From: Aureibaculum luteum
Lineage (GTDB): Bacteria > Bacteroidota > Bacteroidia > Flavobacteriales > Flavobacteriaceae
Direction of reading: 5' to 3'
NCBI RefSeq assembly: GCF_003449015.1
Contig: NZ_QRGD01000001.1
Span: 186,001-250,000 of the forward strand
DNA: 64,000 bases
The notes below the pieces were generated by a model. That model ran no database searches, was not told the origin of the DNA, and was given only the letters and a program-made list of their open reading frames with translations. Of this stretch, positions 49,213 to 59,351 are shown piece after piece (the stretch's first letter is position 1; the number at the start of each line of letters is the position of its first letter). A program made the translations under genes and the position numbers.

Positions 49213-50649
49213 TTAAAGCTTCCACCCTTCTCTATAGTTTCTTTTTACATATTTATTGGCTGCCTCAAAGTTAGTCACTCTCATATTTTCAGCATCCCAC
49301 AACAAACGTTTTCTGCCATTATATTTTGAACCTCCCCAGAAACTAGCTTTATCTGCCTTAGGATCTACTTCAAAATAAGCTTTTAGAGCTAAGTTACCGA
49401 TAAGAATACTTTCCGTAAATGGACCTGCGTAGTCAAAAGAAGAACTGGTTTCTGCATTTCCATATCCGGCAATACATGCATTAACCCATTGTAAATAATG
49501 TCCTTCAGGAACTCTAGCAATAGTTTGTTCAACTTCGAATTGTTCGTTTAACGATAAAGGAAGTAATCTTGGGTTAGCACCATAGCAATCTGCCAATAGT
49601 TTTCCTTTTGAACCAATAAATAAAACGCCACCATCCCAGTTTCCTAATGCCTCATCATCACCAAGTTCATCAGGTCTTTCGGGTAATAATCCACCATCCA
49701 TCCAAGAAACTTTTATTGACCCCTTACCATCTGTTCTCGGATAACTTAGGTGAATTTTACTTGAATTTGGAAAACTTTTGGGGTAATCAGCAGTTTCAAA
49801 CTTACCTTTAAACGAATCAGATACGCTACATTCCACTTTATTAGGATAAAGTATTGGTAAAATTCTGTAAACAGGATCCATTATATGACAAGCCATATCA
49901 CCTAATGCACCCGTTCCAAAATCTGACCATCCTCGCCAATCAAAAGGTAGGTATGCATCATTATAATCACGCATTTCCGCGGTACCCAACCAAAGATCCC
50001 AATTTAATCCTTTTGGTATTTTGTGCTTTTTAGTTGGTGTTTGCAAGGCTTGTGGCCAAATAGCTCTATTGGTCCAACATTTAACCGTATGCACATCACC
50101 TATTATTCCTGTGTCATAAATTTCTTTCATTTTTCTAACCCCATCACCTGATCCTCCTTGGTTTCCCATTTGGGTAACTACTTTATATTTTTTTGCAGCC
50201 TCTGTTAACATTCTAGCTTCCCAAATATCATGCGTAAGCGGCTTTTGAACATAAACATGCTTACCCATTTGCATTGCCATATAAGCAGCAACGGCATGAT
50301 TGTGGTCAGGAGTAGAAACAGAAACAGCATCAATGTTCTTACCTTCTTTCTCTAGCATTTCCCTAAAATCGTTGTAATAACTAGCTTTTGGAAAAGACTC
50401 TCGTGACTTAACAGCTTGTCTATCATCTACATCACAAAGTGAAACGATATTGACAAAGGGGCTTTTGGCAAAAGAGGAAATATCACTTGCTCCTTTTCCT
50501 CCTGCACCAATACCAGCAATATTTAATTTGTCACTTGGCGGAACAAATCCCTGACCCATAACGTGTCTCGGTATGATGCTAATTCCCGTAGCTATTACCG
50601 CTGATTTTTTAATAAATGATCGTCTGGTTGATTTACTTTTTTTACTCAT
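49213..50649 (-). CDS. Exported Gfo/Idh/MocA family oxidoreductase
   Basis: The start at 50649 (MSKKSKSTRRSFIKKSAVIA) leaves a twin-arginine signal at the N-terminus; the ATG at 50688 would overlap the upstream gene. The 478-residue product has the NAD(P)-binding GIGAGGKGASDI motif, CDVDDRQA for the ribose site, and YVQKPLTHD, where Gln replaces the usual Glu of EKP. A substrate-binding alpha/beta domain follows. It is folded before export with its cofactor bound, as in other TAT-exported members. It is probably a sugar or 3-keto sugar oxidoreductase in the adjacent glycoside pathway. Confidence 0.88.
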   Translation of the reverse strand: MSKKSKSTRRSFIKKSAVIATGISIIPRHVMGQGFVPPSDKLNIAGIGAGGKGASDISSFAKSPFVNIVSLCDVDDRQAVKSRESFPKASYYNDFREMLEKEGKNIDAVSVSTPDHNHAVAAYMAMQMGKHVYVQKPLTHDIWEARMLTEAAKKYKVVTQMGNQGGSGDGVRKMKEIYDTGIIGDVHTVKCWTNRAIWPQALQTPTKKHKIPKGLNWDLWLGTAEMRDYNDAYLPFDWRGWSDFGTGALGDMACHIMDPVYRILPILYPNKVECSVSDSFKGKFETADYPKSFPNSSKIHLSYPRTDGKGSIKVSWMDGGLLPERPDELGDDEALGNWDGGVLFIGSKGKLLADCYGANPRLLPLSLNEQFEVEQTIARVPEGHYLQWVNACIAGYGNAETSSSFDYAGPFTESILIGNLALKAYFEVDPKADKASFWGGSKYNGRKRLLWDAENMRVTNFEAANKYVKRNYREGWKL

Positions 50650-50659
50650 TCTTATGTAT

Positions 50660-51580
50660 TTAAAATTTTGAAACTTCTTTATATGCATTAATTACTGCTG
50701 ATTCACCCTCTTTATTTTCCCTTGAATTTCCATGCTCCATTCCTAATATCCCTGTATAATTCTTCGAATGAATAAATTTAAAAATATTTCTATAATTAAT
50801 TTCACCCGTAGTAGGCTCTTTTCTTCCTGGATTATCTCCTATTTGGAAATACGCAATTTCATCCCAAGACTGTTCTATATTTGGAATAAGGTTACCTTCT
50901 TGAATCTGTTGATGGTATATATCGAATAATATTTTACAAGATGGTGAATCTACAGCTTTGCAAATTTGATACGCCTGTGGCGATTCAGATAAAAACAAAC
51001 CAGGATGATCTCTAAAATTCAACGGCTCTAAAACCATTGTTATATTATGGGGTTCTAAAATTGCCGACGCTTGCTTTAAAGTCTCTATGACATGTTCCGT
51101 CTGAAATTCTATATTTTGACGTAAATCTACATGACCTGGTACAACAGTCATCCATTTCGCATTTACTCTTTTAGCAATTTCAACAGAAGCAGTAATTTCA
51201 GCTAAAAACTCAGCTCTTTTTTCTTTATTTCCCGACGCTAAATTGGGCTCTTTCCAATAAATTTTATGTGCCACAAACACGCCCATTTCAAGATCTCGCT
51301 TTTGCATTATTTTTGCAATAGCCTCTTGTTCAACTACAGTTCTATTTCGCATTTCATTATCTTCAAAAGCAGTAAAACCCTGATCTGCTATAAAATTAAG
51401 TTGTTCACTAATAGCTTTACCTGCTAAATTTTCAAACATTCCTTCATGTGGAGCAAATTTTAAGGGAAAGATTTCCTTTTTAATACCCTTATTATTGCTA
51501 TTCAAAGCAAATAAGGAAGTACTCGCCAATGCAAAAGAACTTGCAAGTGCCGTTTTTTTAAGGAAGTTTCTACGTTGCAT
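50660..51580 (-). CDS. TAT-exported sugar isomerase/epimerase (hydroxypyruvate isomerase-like)
   Basis: The 306-residue product opens with a TAT signal (MQRRNFLKKTALASSFALAS). The remainder is an AP-endonuclease-2-type TIM barrel, with metal-binding residues in MVLEPLNFRDHPG, ILFDIYHQQIQEGNL and LGMEHGNS. The order matches hydroxypyruvate isomerase-like proteins. Characterised relatives in 3-keto-glycoside clusters act as keto-sugar hydratases or isomerases. It is 10 bases upstream of the Gfo/Idh gene. Confidence 0.85.
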   Translation of the reverse strand: MQRRNFLKKTALASSFALASTSLFALNSNNKGIKKEIFPLKFAPHEGMFENLAGKAISEQLNFIADQGFTAFEDNEMRNRTVVEQEAIAKIMQKRDLEMGVFVAHKIYWKEPNLASGNKEKRAEFLAEITASVEIAKRVNAKWMTVVPGHVDLRQNIEFQTEHVIETLKQASAILEPHNITMVLEPLNFRDHPGLFLSESPQAYQICKAVDSPSCKILFDIYHQQIQEGNLIPNIEQSWDEIAYFQIGDNPGRKEPTTGEINYRNIFKFIHSKNYTGILGMEHGNSRENKEGESAVINAYKEVSKF

Positions 51581-51643
51581 GGTTTTATTTTATTGATTTT
51601 AGAATCTGTATTTCTTTACCTACCTAAAAGCATCATTTGTATT

Positions 51644-52471
51644 TTACTTTAACTCCATCAATTCAATATTTCGAAATTCTACGGGATGACTTTCACTTTG
51701 CAAAGAAAAATAACCACCTTTAACGGGTTCTCCAATTCTATCTTTATATTCACTATTGTAATCATCCATATCAGCACCACCAATTTGCGGCTTTGAATAT
51801 CTCATCACTTCTTTATCATTAATTTTATGAATAATTAAAGAATCATTATGAACCTCAACTTCCAAATTAACCCATTGTTCTCCGTAATACGTTGGAGAAT
51901 TTGAATCGTTACAATGTGCAGTAACCAATTCTCCATCCATAACCACATTTGTACCTGGTGTACAAAGATTTGCCGTTGGCCTTGGGTCTGTTGAACTTAT
52001 ACCACCCAACATTTGTACTTCAATACAAAGTGGGAATTTTTGATCTTTACTCATTTTTTTCGGATCTTCACAATGTATCATTACACCACTGTTTCTTTCA
52101 GCCCAACCCGGACCATCTTCTAATTGAGTTCCCGTAAAGCGATATTCCATCCTTAACCTGTAATTTGAAAAAGGTGTTTTATAAAAGAGATGTCCAAATG
52201 TTTCTTTAAATCCGTCCTCATACTCATCGTATGATACTTTGATTACTTCATCTTCAACTCTGAATGTATTGTGAATATTTTCACCTAAAGCATAGCCTCT
52301 AATTTTCGGAGTCCATCCCTCCAAATCTTTACCATTAAATAAAGAGATCCAATTTTCAGTTGTTTCTGAAACTAACGGGTTTGCTGTTTTTTCATTCTCC
52401 GTTTTTGTTTTGCAGCTAAATACCACAAAGATCAATAAGCAAATATATATAAGGTTTATTTTTTTATACAT
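51644..52471 (-). CDS. DUF1080 (3-keto-disaccharide hydrolase family) lipoprotein
   Basis: The 275-residue lipoprotein has Cys20. It carries the DUF1080 jelly-roll signature: SLFNGKDLEGWTPK at the start, then FSNYRLRMEYRF, NSGVMIHCEDP, and the final GGYFSLQSESHPVEFRNIELMEL. Pfam names this family 3-keto-disaccharide hydrolase. Members cleave glycosides after C3 oxidation. It is 11 bases after the gluconate-dehydrogenase subunit gene. Confidence 0.9.
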   Translation of the reverse strand: MYKKINLIYICLLIFVVFSCKTKTENEKTANPLVSETTENWISLFNGKDLEGWTPKIRGYALGENIHNTFRVEDEVIKVSYDEYEDGFKETFGHLFYKTPFSNYRLRMEYRFTGTQLEDGPGWAERNSGVMIHCEDPKKMSKDQKFPLCIEVQMLGGISSTDPRPTANLCTPGTNVVMDGELVTAHCNDSNSPTYYGEQWVNLEVEVHNDSLIIHKINDKEVMRYSKPQIGGADMDDYNSEYKDRIGEPVKGGYFSLQSESHPVEFRNIELMELK

Positions 52472-52482
52472 TCATTTCTGTT

Positions 52483-53067
52483 TTACAAGGACCACGCTTT
52501 ACCTTTGGTTTCTTCTATTGATATACATCCTTTTTGAACGCCAGGAACGGGATCATAAGCCAATACATTTTCTCCAATTTCTTCACTTGTCCTATAGGCC
52601 CATACAGCTCTACCTCGAATTCCCTTTAAAGCATCAAAAACTGTTTTTTCTTTATCTGTAAATCCACTTTGTTGTTCTGAAGAACTTCGCAAATATTTTG
52701 ACAACATATTTTCAAAGTCTGATGGCTTTAAAATCGTAGGATTTTTATCCAAAACACCCAATTCGTCTAGTAGTGCATCAATCTTATTTTTATAGTCTTC
52801 TTTACCTTCTACTGTTGCCGTTTTTGAAACGTATAAATCAATAAATTCAGGCACATTCACATCTAGAGCTCCTGGTGACGTGTCTGTTGTCGGCAAAATA
52901 AGATCAACTAAATTTCGTAAAACATAACCTTGGTTTACTGATAAAAAAACAGGTTTCCATAAATCCACTTCTGTTTTACACCCCTGAAGCATACTTACTA
53001 TTGCTGGTGTAGCCACCACATAACCTAATGATAAGCCTAAGCCTTTAATGGCATCTCTTCTATTCAT
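52483..53067 (-). CDS. Gluconate 2-dehydrogenase subunit 3 family protein
   Basis: The 194-residue product starts MNRRDAIKGLGLSLGYVVATPA, a twin-arginine-like signal, followed by a possible lipobox Cys30 (MLQGC). Residues ~45-160 fit the Gluconate_2-dh3 domain (LVDLILPTTDTSPGALDVNVPEFIDLY). In known flavoprotein dehydrogenases this small subunit is needed to export and fold the FAD subunit, which lacks its own signal. It follows the GMC gene by 3 bases, as expected. Confidence 0.9.
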   Translation of the reverse strand: MNRRDAIKGLGLSLGYVVATPAIVSMLQGCKTEVDLWKPVFLSVNQGYVLRNLVDLILPTTDTSPGALDVNVPEFIDLYVSKTATVEGKEDYKNKIDALLDELGVLDKNPTILKPSDFENMLSKYLRSSSEQQSGFTDKEKTVFDALKGIRGRAVWAYRTSEEIGENVLAYDPVPGVQKGCISIEETKGKAWSL

Positions 53068-53070
53068 TAT

Positions 53071-54765
53071 TTAAGCTTTTTTCGATTTGAATTGTTTTAC
53101 TGCATGTTGAGCCGCTCTCGCTGTTATTGCCATATAAGTTAACGACGGGTTTTGGCAGCCCGCAGATGTCATACATGCACCGTCTGTAACATAGACATTG
53201 GGTACTGTATGGATTTGATTATTAGCATTAAGTACCGATGTTTTTGGATCTCTTCCCATTCTAGCCGTACCCATTTCGTGAATTCCTATACCGGGAGCAT
53301 GTCTTGAATCAAACGTACTGACATCTTTAAAACCCGCTTTCTCGAGCATTTCTTCCGCCTGCTGTTTCATGTCTTCACGCATGGTCAATTCATTCTCTTT
53401 CCATTCAGCATCAAAAGTAATCGTTGGCAACCCCCAATCGTCTAACTTTTCATAATCTAAAGTCATTTTATTATCATGATAAGGCAAGCATTCTCCAAAT
53501 CCGCCTAAGCTCATTTTCCATTCTCCAGGTTTTAACATCGCTTCCTTGTATTCTGCTCCATAACCCAATTCTGCCACATGTTCTGCAATTCCATATCTAC
53601 CACCACCACCTTGATAACCATATCCTCTTAAAAAATCTTTTCTTTCTGTATTTTTATCTCCTAAATTTCTAAATCTCGGAATGTAAATTCCATTTGGTCT
53701 TCTTCCTTTATAATATTTATCTTCATAACCCGCTACAGTTGCACGAGCCCCTACTCCTAAATGATGATCCATAATATTATGACCTAACTCTCCCGAGTCA
53801 TTACCTAACCCATTTGGAAACCGTTCTGATTTCGACTGCATCAAGATAGATGCCGAAGCAATGGCCGAAGCACAACAAAAAATAATATCTGCTTTAAAAA
53901 CTTGTGTTTCTTTAGTGTCAGCATCAATAACTTTAACACCTATAGCCTTTTTCTTCTCGGTATCATATATAATTTCATGGACAATAGAATTTGGCCTTAG
54001 CGTCATATTACCCGTTATATCTGCGGCAGGTAAAGTTGAGGCATTGCTACTAAAGTAACCTCCATAAGGGCAACCTCTAATACATCTGTTTCTAAATTGA
54101 CAGTTGGTTCTTCCATCGTGCGAATGATCGCCAGTAATATGAGCAACTCGCCCAATAGTTAGGAGTCTATCTATATAATTTCCTGCAATTTTTTCTTTAA
54201 ACTCTTCCTCAACACAATTCAATTCCATTGGTGGACTAAAAATACCATCTGGCAATTGTGAAAGTCCAAGATTCTCACCACTAACTCCAATATACCGTTC
54301 CACATAATCATACCATGGTGAAAGATCGCTATAACGTATGGGCCAATCTACACCATGCCCATCTTTTATATTTGCTGTAAAATCTAAATCACTTAATCGA
54401 TAACTCTGCCGTCCCCAAGTTATAGACCGTCCACCAACATGATATCCACGCATCCAATCGAACCGTTTTGTTTCATTATAGGGATGCTTCACATCATCGA
54501 CAAACCAATGTTTACTTTCGGCTTTTGTTGTATACCCTGTTCTCCCCTGCTTTTCTTGTCTTTTTTGCTCTTCAGGTGTTGTACTTCCACGAAGCTCCAT
54601 ATCCCAAGGATCATCATTCATTGTTGGGTAATCTTCAACATGAGTAATCATTCTTCCACGTTCCAATACTAATGTCTTTAACCCACCTTCACATAATTCT
54701 TTGGCGGCCCATCCACCACTAATTCCTGTTCCTATTACAATAGCATCATAATCTTCTTTTATCAT
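53071..54765 (-). CDS. GMC family FAD-dependent dehydrogenase, large subunit
   Basis: The 564-residue protein has the FAD-binding GTGISGGWAAKEL at 12-24, GGRSITWGRQSYR, and the C-terminal active-site region HEMGTARMGRDP to YVTDGACMTSAGCQNPSLT. It has no signal peptide and probably travels with subunit 3. Cys222, Cys228 and Cys232 (NCQFRNRCIRGC) resemble the iron-sulfur site of three-subunit glucose/gluconate dehydrogenases, so electrons may leave through an Fe-S cluster. In this context it probably oxidises glucosides at C3. Confidence 0.92.
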   Translation of the reverse strand: MIKEDYDAIVIGTGISGGWAAKELCEGGLKTLVLERGRMITHVEDYPTMNDDPWDMELRGSTTPEEQKRQEKQGRTGYTTKAESKHWFVDDVKHPYNETKRFDWMRGYHVGGRSITWGRQSYRLSDLDFTANIKDGHGVDWPIRYSDLSPWYDYVERYIGVSGENLGLSQLPDGIFSPPMELNCVEEEFKEKIAGNYIDRLLTIGRVAHITGDHSHDGRTNCQFRNRCIRGCPYGGYFSSNASTLPAADITGNMTLRPNSIVHEIIYDTEKKKAIGVKVIDADTKETQVFKADIIFCCASAIASASILMQSKSERFPNGLGNDSGELGHNIMDHHLGVGARATVAGYEDKYYKGRRPNGIYIPRFRNLGDKNTERKDFLRGYGYQGGGGRYGIAEHVAELGYGAEYKEAMLKPGEWKMSLGGFGECLPYHDNKMTLDYEKLDDWGLPTITFDAEWKENELTMREDMKQQAEEMLEKAGFKDVSTFDSRHAPGIGIHEMGTARMGRDPKTSVLNANNQIHTVPNVYVTDGACMTSAGCQNPSLTYMAITARAAQHAVKQFKSKKA

Positions 54766-54932
54766 ATTATGTTTTGGGTTTTAAACTTTTAAAGGCATTT
54801 TACTTAACAAAAAAAGCTCAATTAAATTAGGTATTGAATAATTTTAAAGTCTAAATTTAATCAAATTATTAATATTCTAATGAAACTTTTGTAATTTTAT
54901 CATTCAGAAAAAATCAAACCATCCAAACAATT

Positions 54933-55895
54933 ATGAATAAAAATTTATTTTTAACATTGACGGCATTGTTCTTTATAACAACATCAATTACATCTTGTAA
55001 AAAAACCACTCCAACAACAGAAAATAAAGATGAAACGGCTCAAGTAAATGAGGCTGAACCCTTTTTTAAAATATCATTAGCACAATGGTCTTTAAATAAA
55101 GCAATTCGAAATAAAAAAACATTAGACCCAATGGATTTTGCTAAAAAAGCCAAAGAATTAGGTTTTGACGGTATTGAATACGTAACTCAATTATATAATG
55201 AGCAGTTAAAAACGATGAGCATGGAAGCTCTTCAAGATTCTTTAAAAGCAAAAAGTACCACCTATGGTGTTCAAAACGTTTTGATTATGGTTGATGGAGA
55301 AGGAAATTTAGCTTCATCAAATGAAAAAGAAAGAAACGAAGCTATTGAAAATCACAAAAAATGGGTTGATGCCGCGGCATTTTTAGGGTGTCACGCCATC
55401 CGTGTAAATTTAAATGGAGCTACTGAAAAAGAAGCTTGGATAGAAGCTTCTGTTAAAGGCTTAGGTAATTTAGCAAAATATGGGGCAAGTAAAAACATAG
55501 AAGTGATTGTAGAAAACCATGGAGGTTTATCTTCAAACGCAGATTTATTAAGTGAGGTTATGACGAAGATAAATATGGATAACTGTGGCACGCTACCTGA
55601 TTTTGGTAATTTTTGTATTACCAAAGAAGATGGAAAATGTATTGATATGTTTGATTATTATAAAGGCACTGAAATACTAATGAAACATGCCAAAGCAGTA
55701 AGTGCAAAATCTTACGATTTTGATGCTAATGGAAATGAAACGACTTTAGACTATGAACGCTTGTTACAAATAGTTAAAGATGCTGGATATACTGGTTATA
55801 TTGGTATAGAATATGAAGGTGAACGTCTAAGCGAAGAAGAAGGTATACAAGCCACAAAAAATTTATTGATCAATGCTTCAAAAAAATTAAAATAA
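54933..55895 (+). CDS. Lipoprotein sugar isomerase/epimerase (TIM barrel)
   Basis: The 320-residue lipoprotein (Cys22 in TSITSCKK) has an AP-endonuclease-2-type barrel. Its motifs are ISLAQWSLNKAI, GFDGIEYVTQ, VIVENHGGLSS, LPDFGNFCI and IGIEYEGERLSEEEG. The residues in these motifs bind a divalent metal in characterised members. It starts the rightward operon, divergent from the GMC operon across 167 bases. It probably acts on a keto-sugar intermediate in the periplasm or on the surface. Confidence 0.88.
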   Translation: MNKNLFLTLTALFFITTSITSCKKTTPTTENKDETAQVNEAEPFFKISLAQWSLNKAIRNKKTLDPMDFAKKAKELGFDGIEYVTQLYNEQLKTMSMEALQDSLKAKSTTYGVQNVLIMVDGEGNLASSNEKERNEAIENHKKWVDAAAFLGCHAIRVNLNGATEKEAWIEASVKGLGNLAKYGASKNIEVIVENHGGLSSNADLLSEVMTKINMDNCGTLPDFGNFCITKEDGKCIDMFDYYKGTEILMKHAKAVSAKSYDFDANGNETTLDYERLLQIVKDAGYTGYIGIEYEGERLSEEEGIQATKNLLINASKKLK

Positions 55896-55912
55896 TTAAC
55901 CCAAACTAAATT

Positions 55913-57088
55913 ATGAATGAAATAAATAAAAAAAGGCTTTTTTACGCCTCGTGTACGGCCTTATTAGTAACCGCCATGACTTTTGCAATTAGAGCTAGAC
56001 TGGAAACCGTTTTTGGACCAGAAGGTGTTGGTTTAACGTTAGAACAAATTGGATATGCTTTTACACCAGCTTTTTGGGGATTTACGTTAGCGATGCTTTT
56101 TGGAGGTCCATTAGTTGATATTATTGGGATTAAAAAGATAACATGGATAGCATTTATTATGCATGCTATAGGAATTGTTTGGACTATAATGGCGAAAGAC
56201 ATGTCCTCTTTGTTTATTGCCACTTTATTTGTTGGCATAGGTAATGGAATGGTTGAAGCCGCATTAAACCCTATGATAGCATCGATGTACCCTGAAAACA
56301 AGACAAAAATGTTAAATCGTTTTCATGTTTGGTTTCCTGGCGGCATCGCGATTGGTGGGGTAATGGGATGGCTTGTTATGGATGTTATGGAGCTGAGTTG
56401 GCAAGTAATGGTAGGGATTTTATTTATTCCTTTAGTAATATATGCTTTTATGTTTTTAGGACAGAAATTCCCAGTTACTGAACGTGTACAACTAGGCGTG
56501 AGCACTAGTAACATGTTTAAAAGCCTTGGCAAACCCTTATTCATTTTTATGGCAGTGTGTATGATGCTTACGGCAGCATCAGAATTAGGTACTACACAAC
56601 GTATTGAATCACTCTTAAAAGAGTCTGGAACGGTACCTTTATTAGTATTAGTATTTATTAATGGAATTATGGCTTTTGGAAGAGCATTTGCTGGTCCAGT
56701 AATTCATAAATTAAGTCCATCAGGAATGTTGTTATTTTCTGCCATTTTCACCTTTATCGGATTGTGGTTGCTTACCATAACTTCTGGAGGAATGATTTTT
56801 GCAGCAGCAGCCGTTTTCGCCGTTGGAGTAACTTTTTTCTGGCCTACCATGTTGGGATTTGTTGCCGAATATTTACCAGAAACTGGGGCCTTAGGCTTAT
56901 CTATTATGGGAGGTTTAGGAATGCTATCTGTATCCATTGTATTGCCAATTATGGGAAAATTAATGGACGAAGCTAGTGCACATGAAGCACTTAGAACCAT
57001 GTCTATATTACCTGCAATTTTAATCGCTGCCTTTATTGGGCTTTTCATTTATATGAAAAACAGAAAAACAAAAACAATAAAAGAATAA
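55913..57088 (+). CDS. MFS transporter of the sugar-oxidation locus
   Basis: The 391-residue protein has about twelve membrane helices. The N-terminal half has FGGPLVDIIGIKKI and the GNGMVEAALNPMIASMYPENK segment of the MFS family that includes nucleoside/fucose-type carriers. It lies 17 bases after the isomerase-like lipoprotein gene. It probably imports the oxidised or cleaved sugar across the inner membrane. The substrate is not known. Confidence 0.87.
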   Translation: MNEINKKRLFYASCTALLVTAMTFAIRARLETVFGPEGVGLTLEQIGYAFTPAFWGFTLAMLFGGPLVDIIGIKKITWIAFIMHAIGIVWTIMAKDMSSLFIATLFVGIGNGMVEAALNPMIASMYPENKTKMLNRFHVWFPGGIAIGGVMGWLVMDVMELSWQVMVGILFIPLVIYAFMFLGQKFPVTERVQLGVSTSNMFKSLGKPLFIFMAVCMMLTAASELGTTQRIESLLKESGTVPLLVLVFINGIMAFGRAFAGPVIHKLSPSGMLLFSAIFTFIGLWLLTITSGGMIFAAAAVFAVGVTFFWPTMLGFVAEYLPETGALGLSIMGGLGMLSVSIVLPIMGKLMDEASAHEALRTMSILPAILIAAFIGLFIYMKNRKTKTIKE

Positions 57089-57108
57089 TTATATTAAATT
57101 AATTTTAA

Positions 57109-58248
57109 ATGCCAAAAAAAATAAAACTCGGAATTTTAGGTGGTGGCGGTGATTCTTTAATCGGCGTATTACATCGTATTGCCTCACATATAAATGATAA
57201 TTATGAAATTGTGGGAGCTGTGTTTAATCCCGATCTTGGTGAAAGCATAAAATTTGCTAAAGAAATAGACATTCCCACCAACAGGATTTATAATGATTTT
57301 GAAACTTTAGTTGAGGAAGAGTTAAAACTACCCAAAGAAGAAAGGATTCAGGTGTGTTCTATTTTAACACCTAACTTTTTACACTTTCCAATGGCGAAAA
57401 AATTGTTGGAAAATGGTTTTCATGTGATCTGTGAAAAGCCAATGACAACGACCTATGAGGAAGCTAAAATTTTACAAAAATTATTAGATACATCTAATTT
57501 AGTGTTTGCGGTTACCCATACATATACAGGTTACCCAATGACACGTCAAATGCGTGAAATGATAAAATCTGGTGCACTTGGAAAAATTCAAAAAGTAGAT
57601 GCTCAGTATTACCAAGGTTGGATTAACCCAATTATTCACGATAAATCAAAACGTGGTTCCACATGGCGATTAGACCCTGAGAAATCTGGAATTAGTTGTT
57701 GCATGGGAGATATTGGTGTGCACGCTTTTAATATGATTGAGTTTACAACAGGCTTGCAAATAAAATCAATTTTAGCGGACCTTAATTATTTATATGAAGA
57801 CAATAAAATGGATATTGACGGCACTGTTTTAGTGCGATTTGAAGGTAATGCCAAAGGTGTTATTCGCTCTAGTCAAATAGCAACAGGCGAAGAAAATGGG
57901 TTAACCATTGCTGTTTACGGAGACAAAGGAGCATTGAAATGGGAACAAGAAAATCCTAATTTTTTATATGCTATGAGTGATGATAAACCCGTGCAAATAT
58001 ATAAACCTGGACATGCTTACAATTCTGAATTATCGTTAGATGGCACCAAATTACCACCTGGACATCCAGAAGGTATTTTTGACGCTATGGCTAACATTTA
58101 TTTAGGTGTAGCCAGAGCAATTAGAGGTGAGAAATACAATTCAGGAGAATTTCCAACAATGAATGACGGTGTTCGTGGACTTAATTTTATAGAAAGTACT
58201 GTAAAATCTCATCAACAAGGAAATAGTTGGGTAAATTTGATCAAATAA
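57109..58248 (+). CDS. Cytosolic Gfo/Idh/MocA family oxidoreductase
   Basis: The 379-residue protein has no signal peptide. The Rossmann motif GILGGGGDSLIG is at 8-19 and the canonical ICEKPMTTTYEEA holds the catalytic EKP lysine. The C-terminal domain includes CMGDIGVHAFNMIEF, with the active-site DxGxH pattern. It should reduce or oxidise a sugar in the cytosol with NAD(P). It contrasts with the exported copy at 49213. The likely job is returning a keto sugar to the normal form. Confidence 0.92.
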   Translation: MPKKIKLGILGGGGDSLIGVLHRIASHINDNYEIVGAVFNPDLGESIKFAKEIDIPTNRIYNDFETLVEEELKLPKEERIQVCSILTPNFLHFPMAKKLLENGFHVICEKPMTTTYEEAKILQKLLDTSNLVFAVTHTYTGYPMTRQMREMIKSGALGKIQKVDAQYYQGWINPIIHDKSKRGSTWRLDPEKSGISCCMGDIGVHAFNMIEFTTGLQIKSILADLNYLYEDNKMDIDGTVLVRFEGNAKGVIRSSQIATGEENGLTIAVYGDKGALKWEQENPNFLYAMSDDKPVQIYKPGHAYNSELSLDGTKLPPGHPEGIFDAMANIYLGVARAIRGEKYNSGEFPTMNDGVRGLNFIESTVKSHQQGNSWVNLIK

Positions 58249-58261
58249 TTAAAATTAAAAA

Positions 58262-59314
58262 ATGAAAACAATAAAAGGACCTGCAGTATTCTTAGCTCAA
58301 TTTATGGGCGACACTGCTCCGTTTAATTCTTTAGATGGTTTATGTAAATGGGCAAGCGATTTAGGATATAAAGGCATACAAATTCCCACTTGGGAAACTA
58401 GGTTAATTGATATTGATAAAGCTGCAGAAAGTAAAACTTATTGTGATGAATTAAAAGGCAAAATTAATAGTTACGGTTTAGAAATTACGGAACTCTCTAC
58501 GCATTTACAAGGACAATTGGTTGCCGTACACCCTGCCTATGATATTATGTTTGATGGTTTTGCACCAGATAAGGTAAAAAACAATCCGAAAGCAAGGACT
58601 GAATGGGCGGTACAAACGGTTAAAAACGCAGCCATTGCGAGTAAACATTTAGGTTTGAATACTCATGCTACTTTTTCAGGATCTTTACTTTGGCATACGA
58701 TGCATCCTTGGCCTCAAAGACCTCCAGGATTAGTAGAAATGGGATTTGAAGAATTAGCAAAGCGTTGGTTACCTATTTTAGATGTTTATGACGAAAATGG
58801 TGTAGATGTTTGCTATGAAATTCACCCAGGAGAAGACCTGCATGACGGCGACACTTTTGAACGCTTTTTAAAAGCTACCGGCAATCATAAACGTGTTAAT
58901 ATTTTATATGACCCCTCACATTTTGTACTACAGCAACTGGATTATTTAGCATATATAGATCATTATCATGAATTCATAAAATCTTTTCATGTAAAAGATT
59001 CTGAATTTAATCCAACGGGTAAAAAAGGAGCCTTTGGCGGATATAATAATTGGGTAGACAGAGCCGGCAGATATCGTTCTCTCGGCGATGGTCAAATAGA
59101 TTTTAAAACAATTTTCTCAAAACTTACGCAATACGGATGTGATGTTTGGGCGGTAATGGAATGGGAATGTTGCATTAAAAGTCCTGAACAAGGGGCTAAA
59201 GAAGGTGCTGTTTTTATTAATAATCATATTATAGAAGCCACAGAGAAAGCTTTTGATGATTTTGCTGGAGCAGATATTGACAAAGAAAAATTAAAAAAAA
59301 TATTGGGCATTTAA
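58262..59314 (+). CDS. Cytosolic sugar phosphate isomerase/epimerase family protein
   Basis: The 350-residue barrel protein has no signal. It shows VCYEIHPGEDLHDG, ILYDPSHFVLQQLDY, FHVKDSEFNPTG and VWAVMEWECC, which supply the metal ligands (Glu, Asp, His, Glu) of this family. It is longer than most members because of an extended loop region around residues 115-150. It sits 13 bases after the Gfo/Idh gene, a common pairing in Bacteroidota sugar loci. Confidence 0.9.
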   Translation: MKTIKGPAVFLAQFMGDTAPFNSLDGLCKWASDLGYKGIQIPTWETRLIDIDKAAESKTYCDELKGKINSYGLEITELSTHLQGQLVAVHPAYDIMFDGFAPDKVKNNPKARTEWAVQTVKNAAIASKHLGLNTHATFSGSLLWHTMHPWPQRPPGLVEMGFEELAKRWLPILDVYDENGVDVCYEIHPGEDLHDGDTFERFLKATGNHKRVNILYDPSHFVLQQLDYLAYIDHYHEFIKSFHVKDSEFNPTGKKGAFGGYNNWVDRAGRYRSLGDGQIDFKTIFSKLTQYGCDVWAVMEWECCIKSPEQGAKEGAVFINNHIIEATEKAFDDFAGADIDKEKLKKILGI

Positions 59315-59351
59315 TAAATGCATCATTAAATATGAATTATAAATAAGTACA

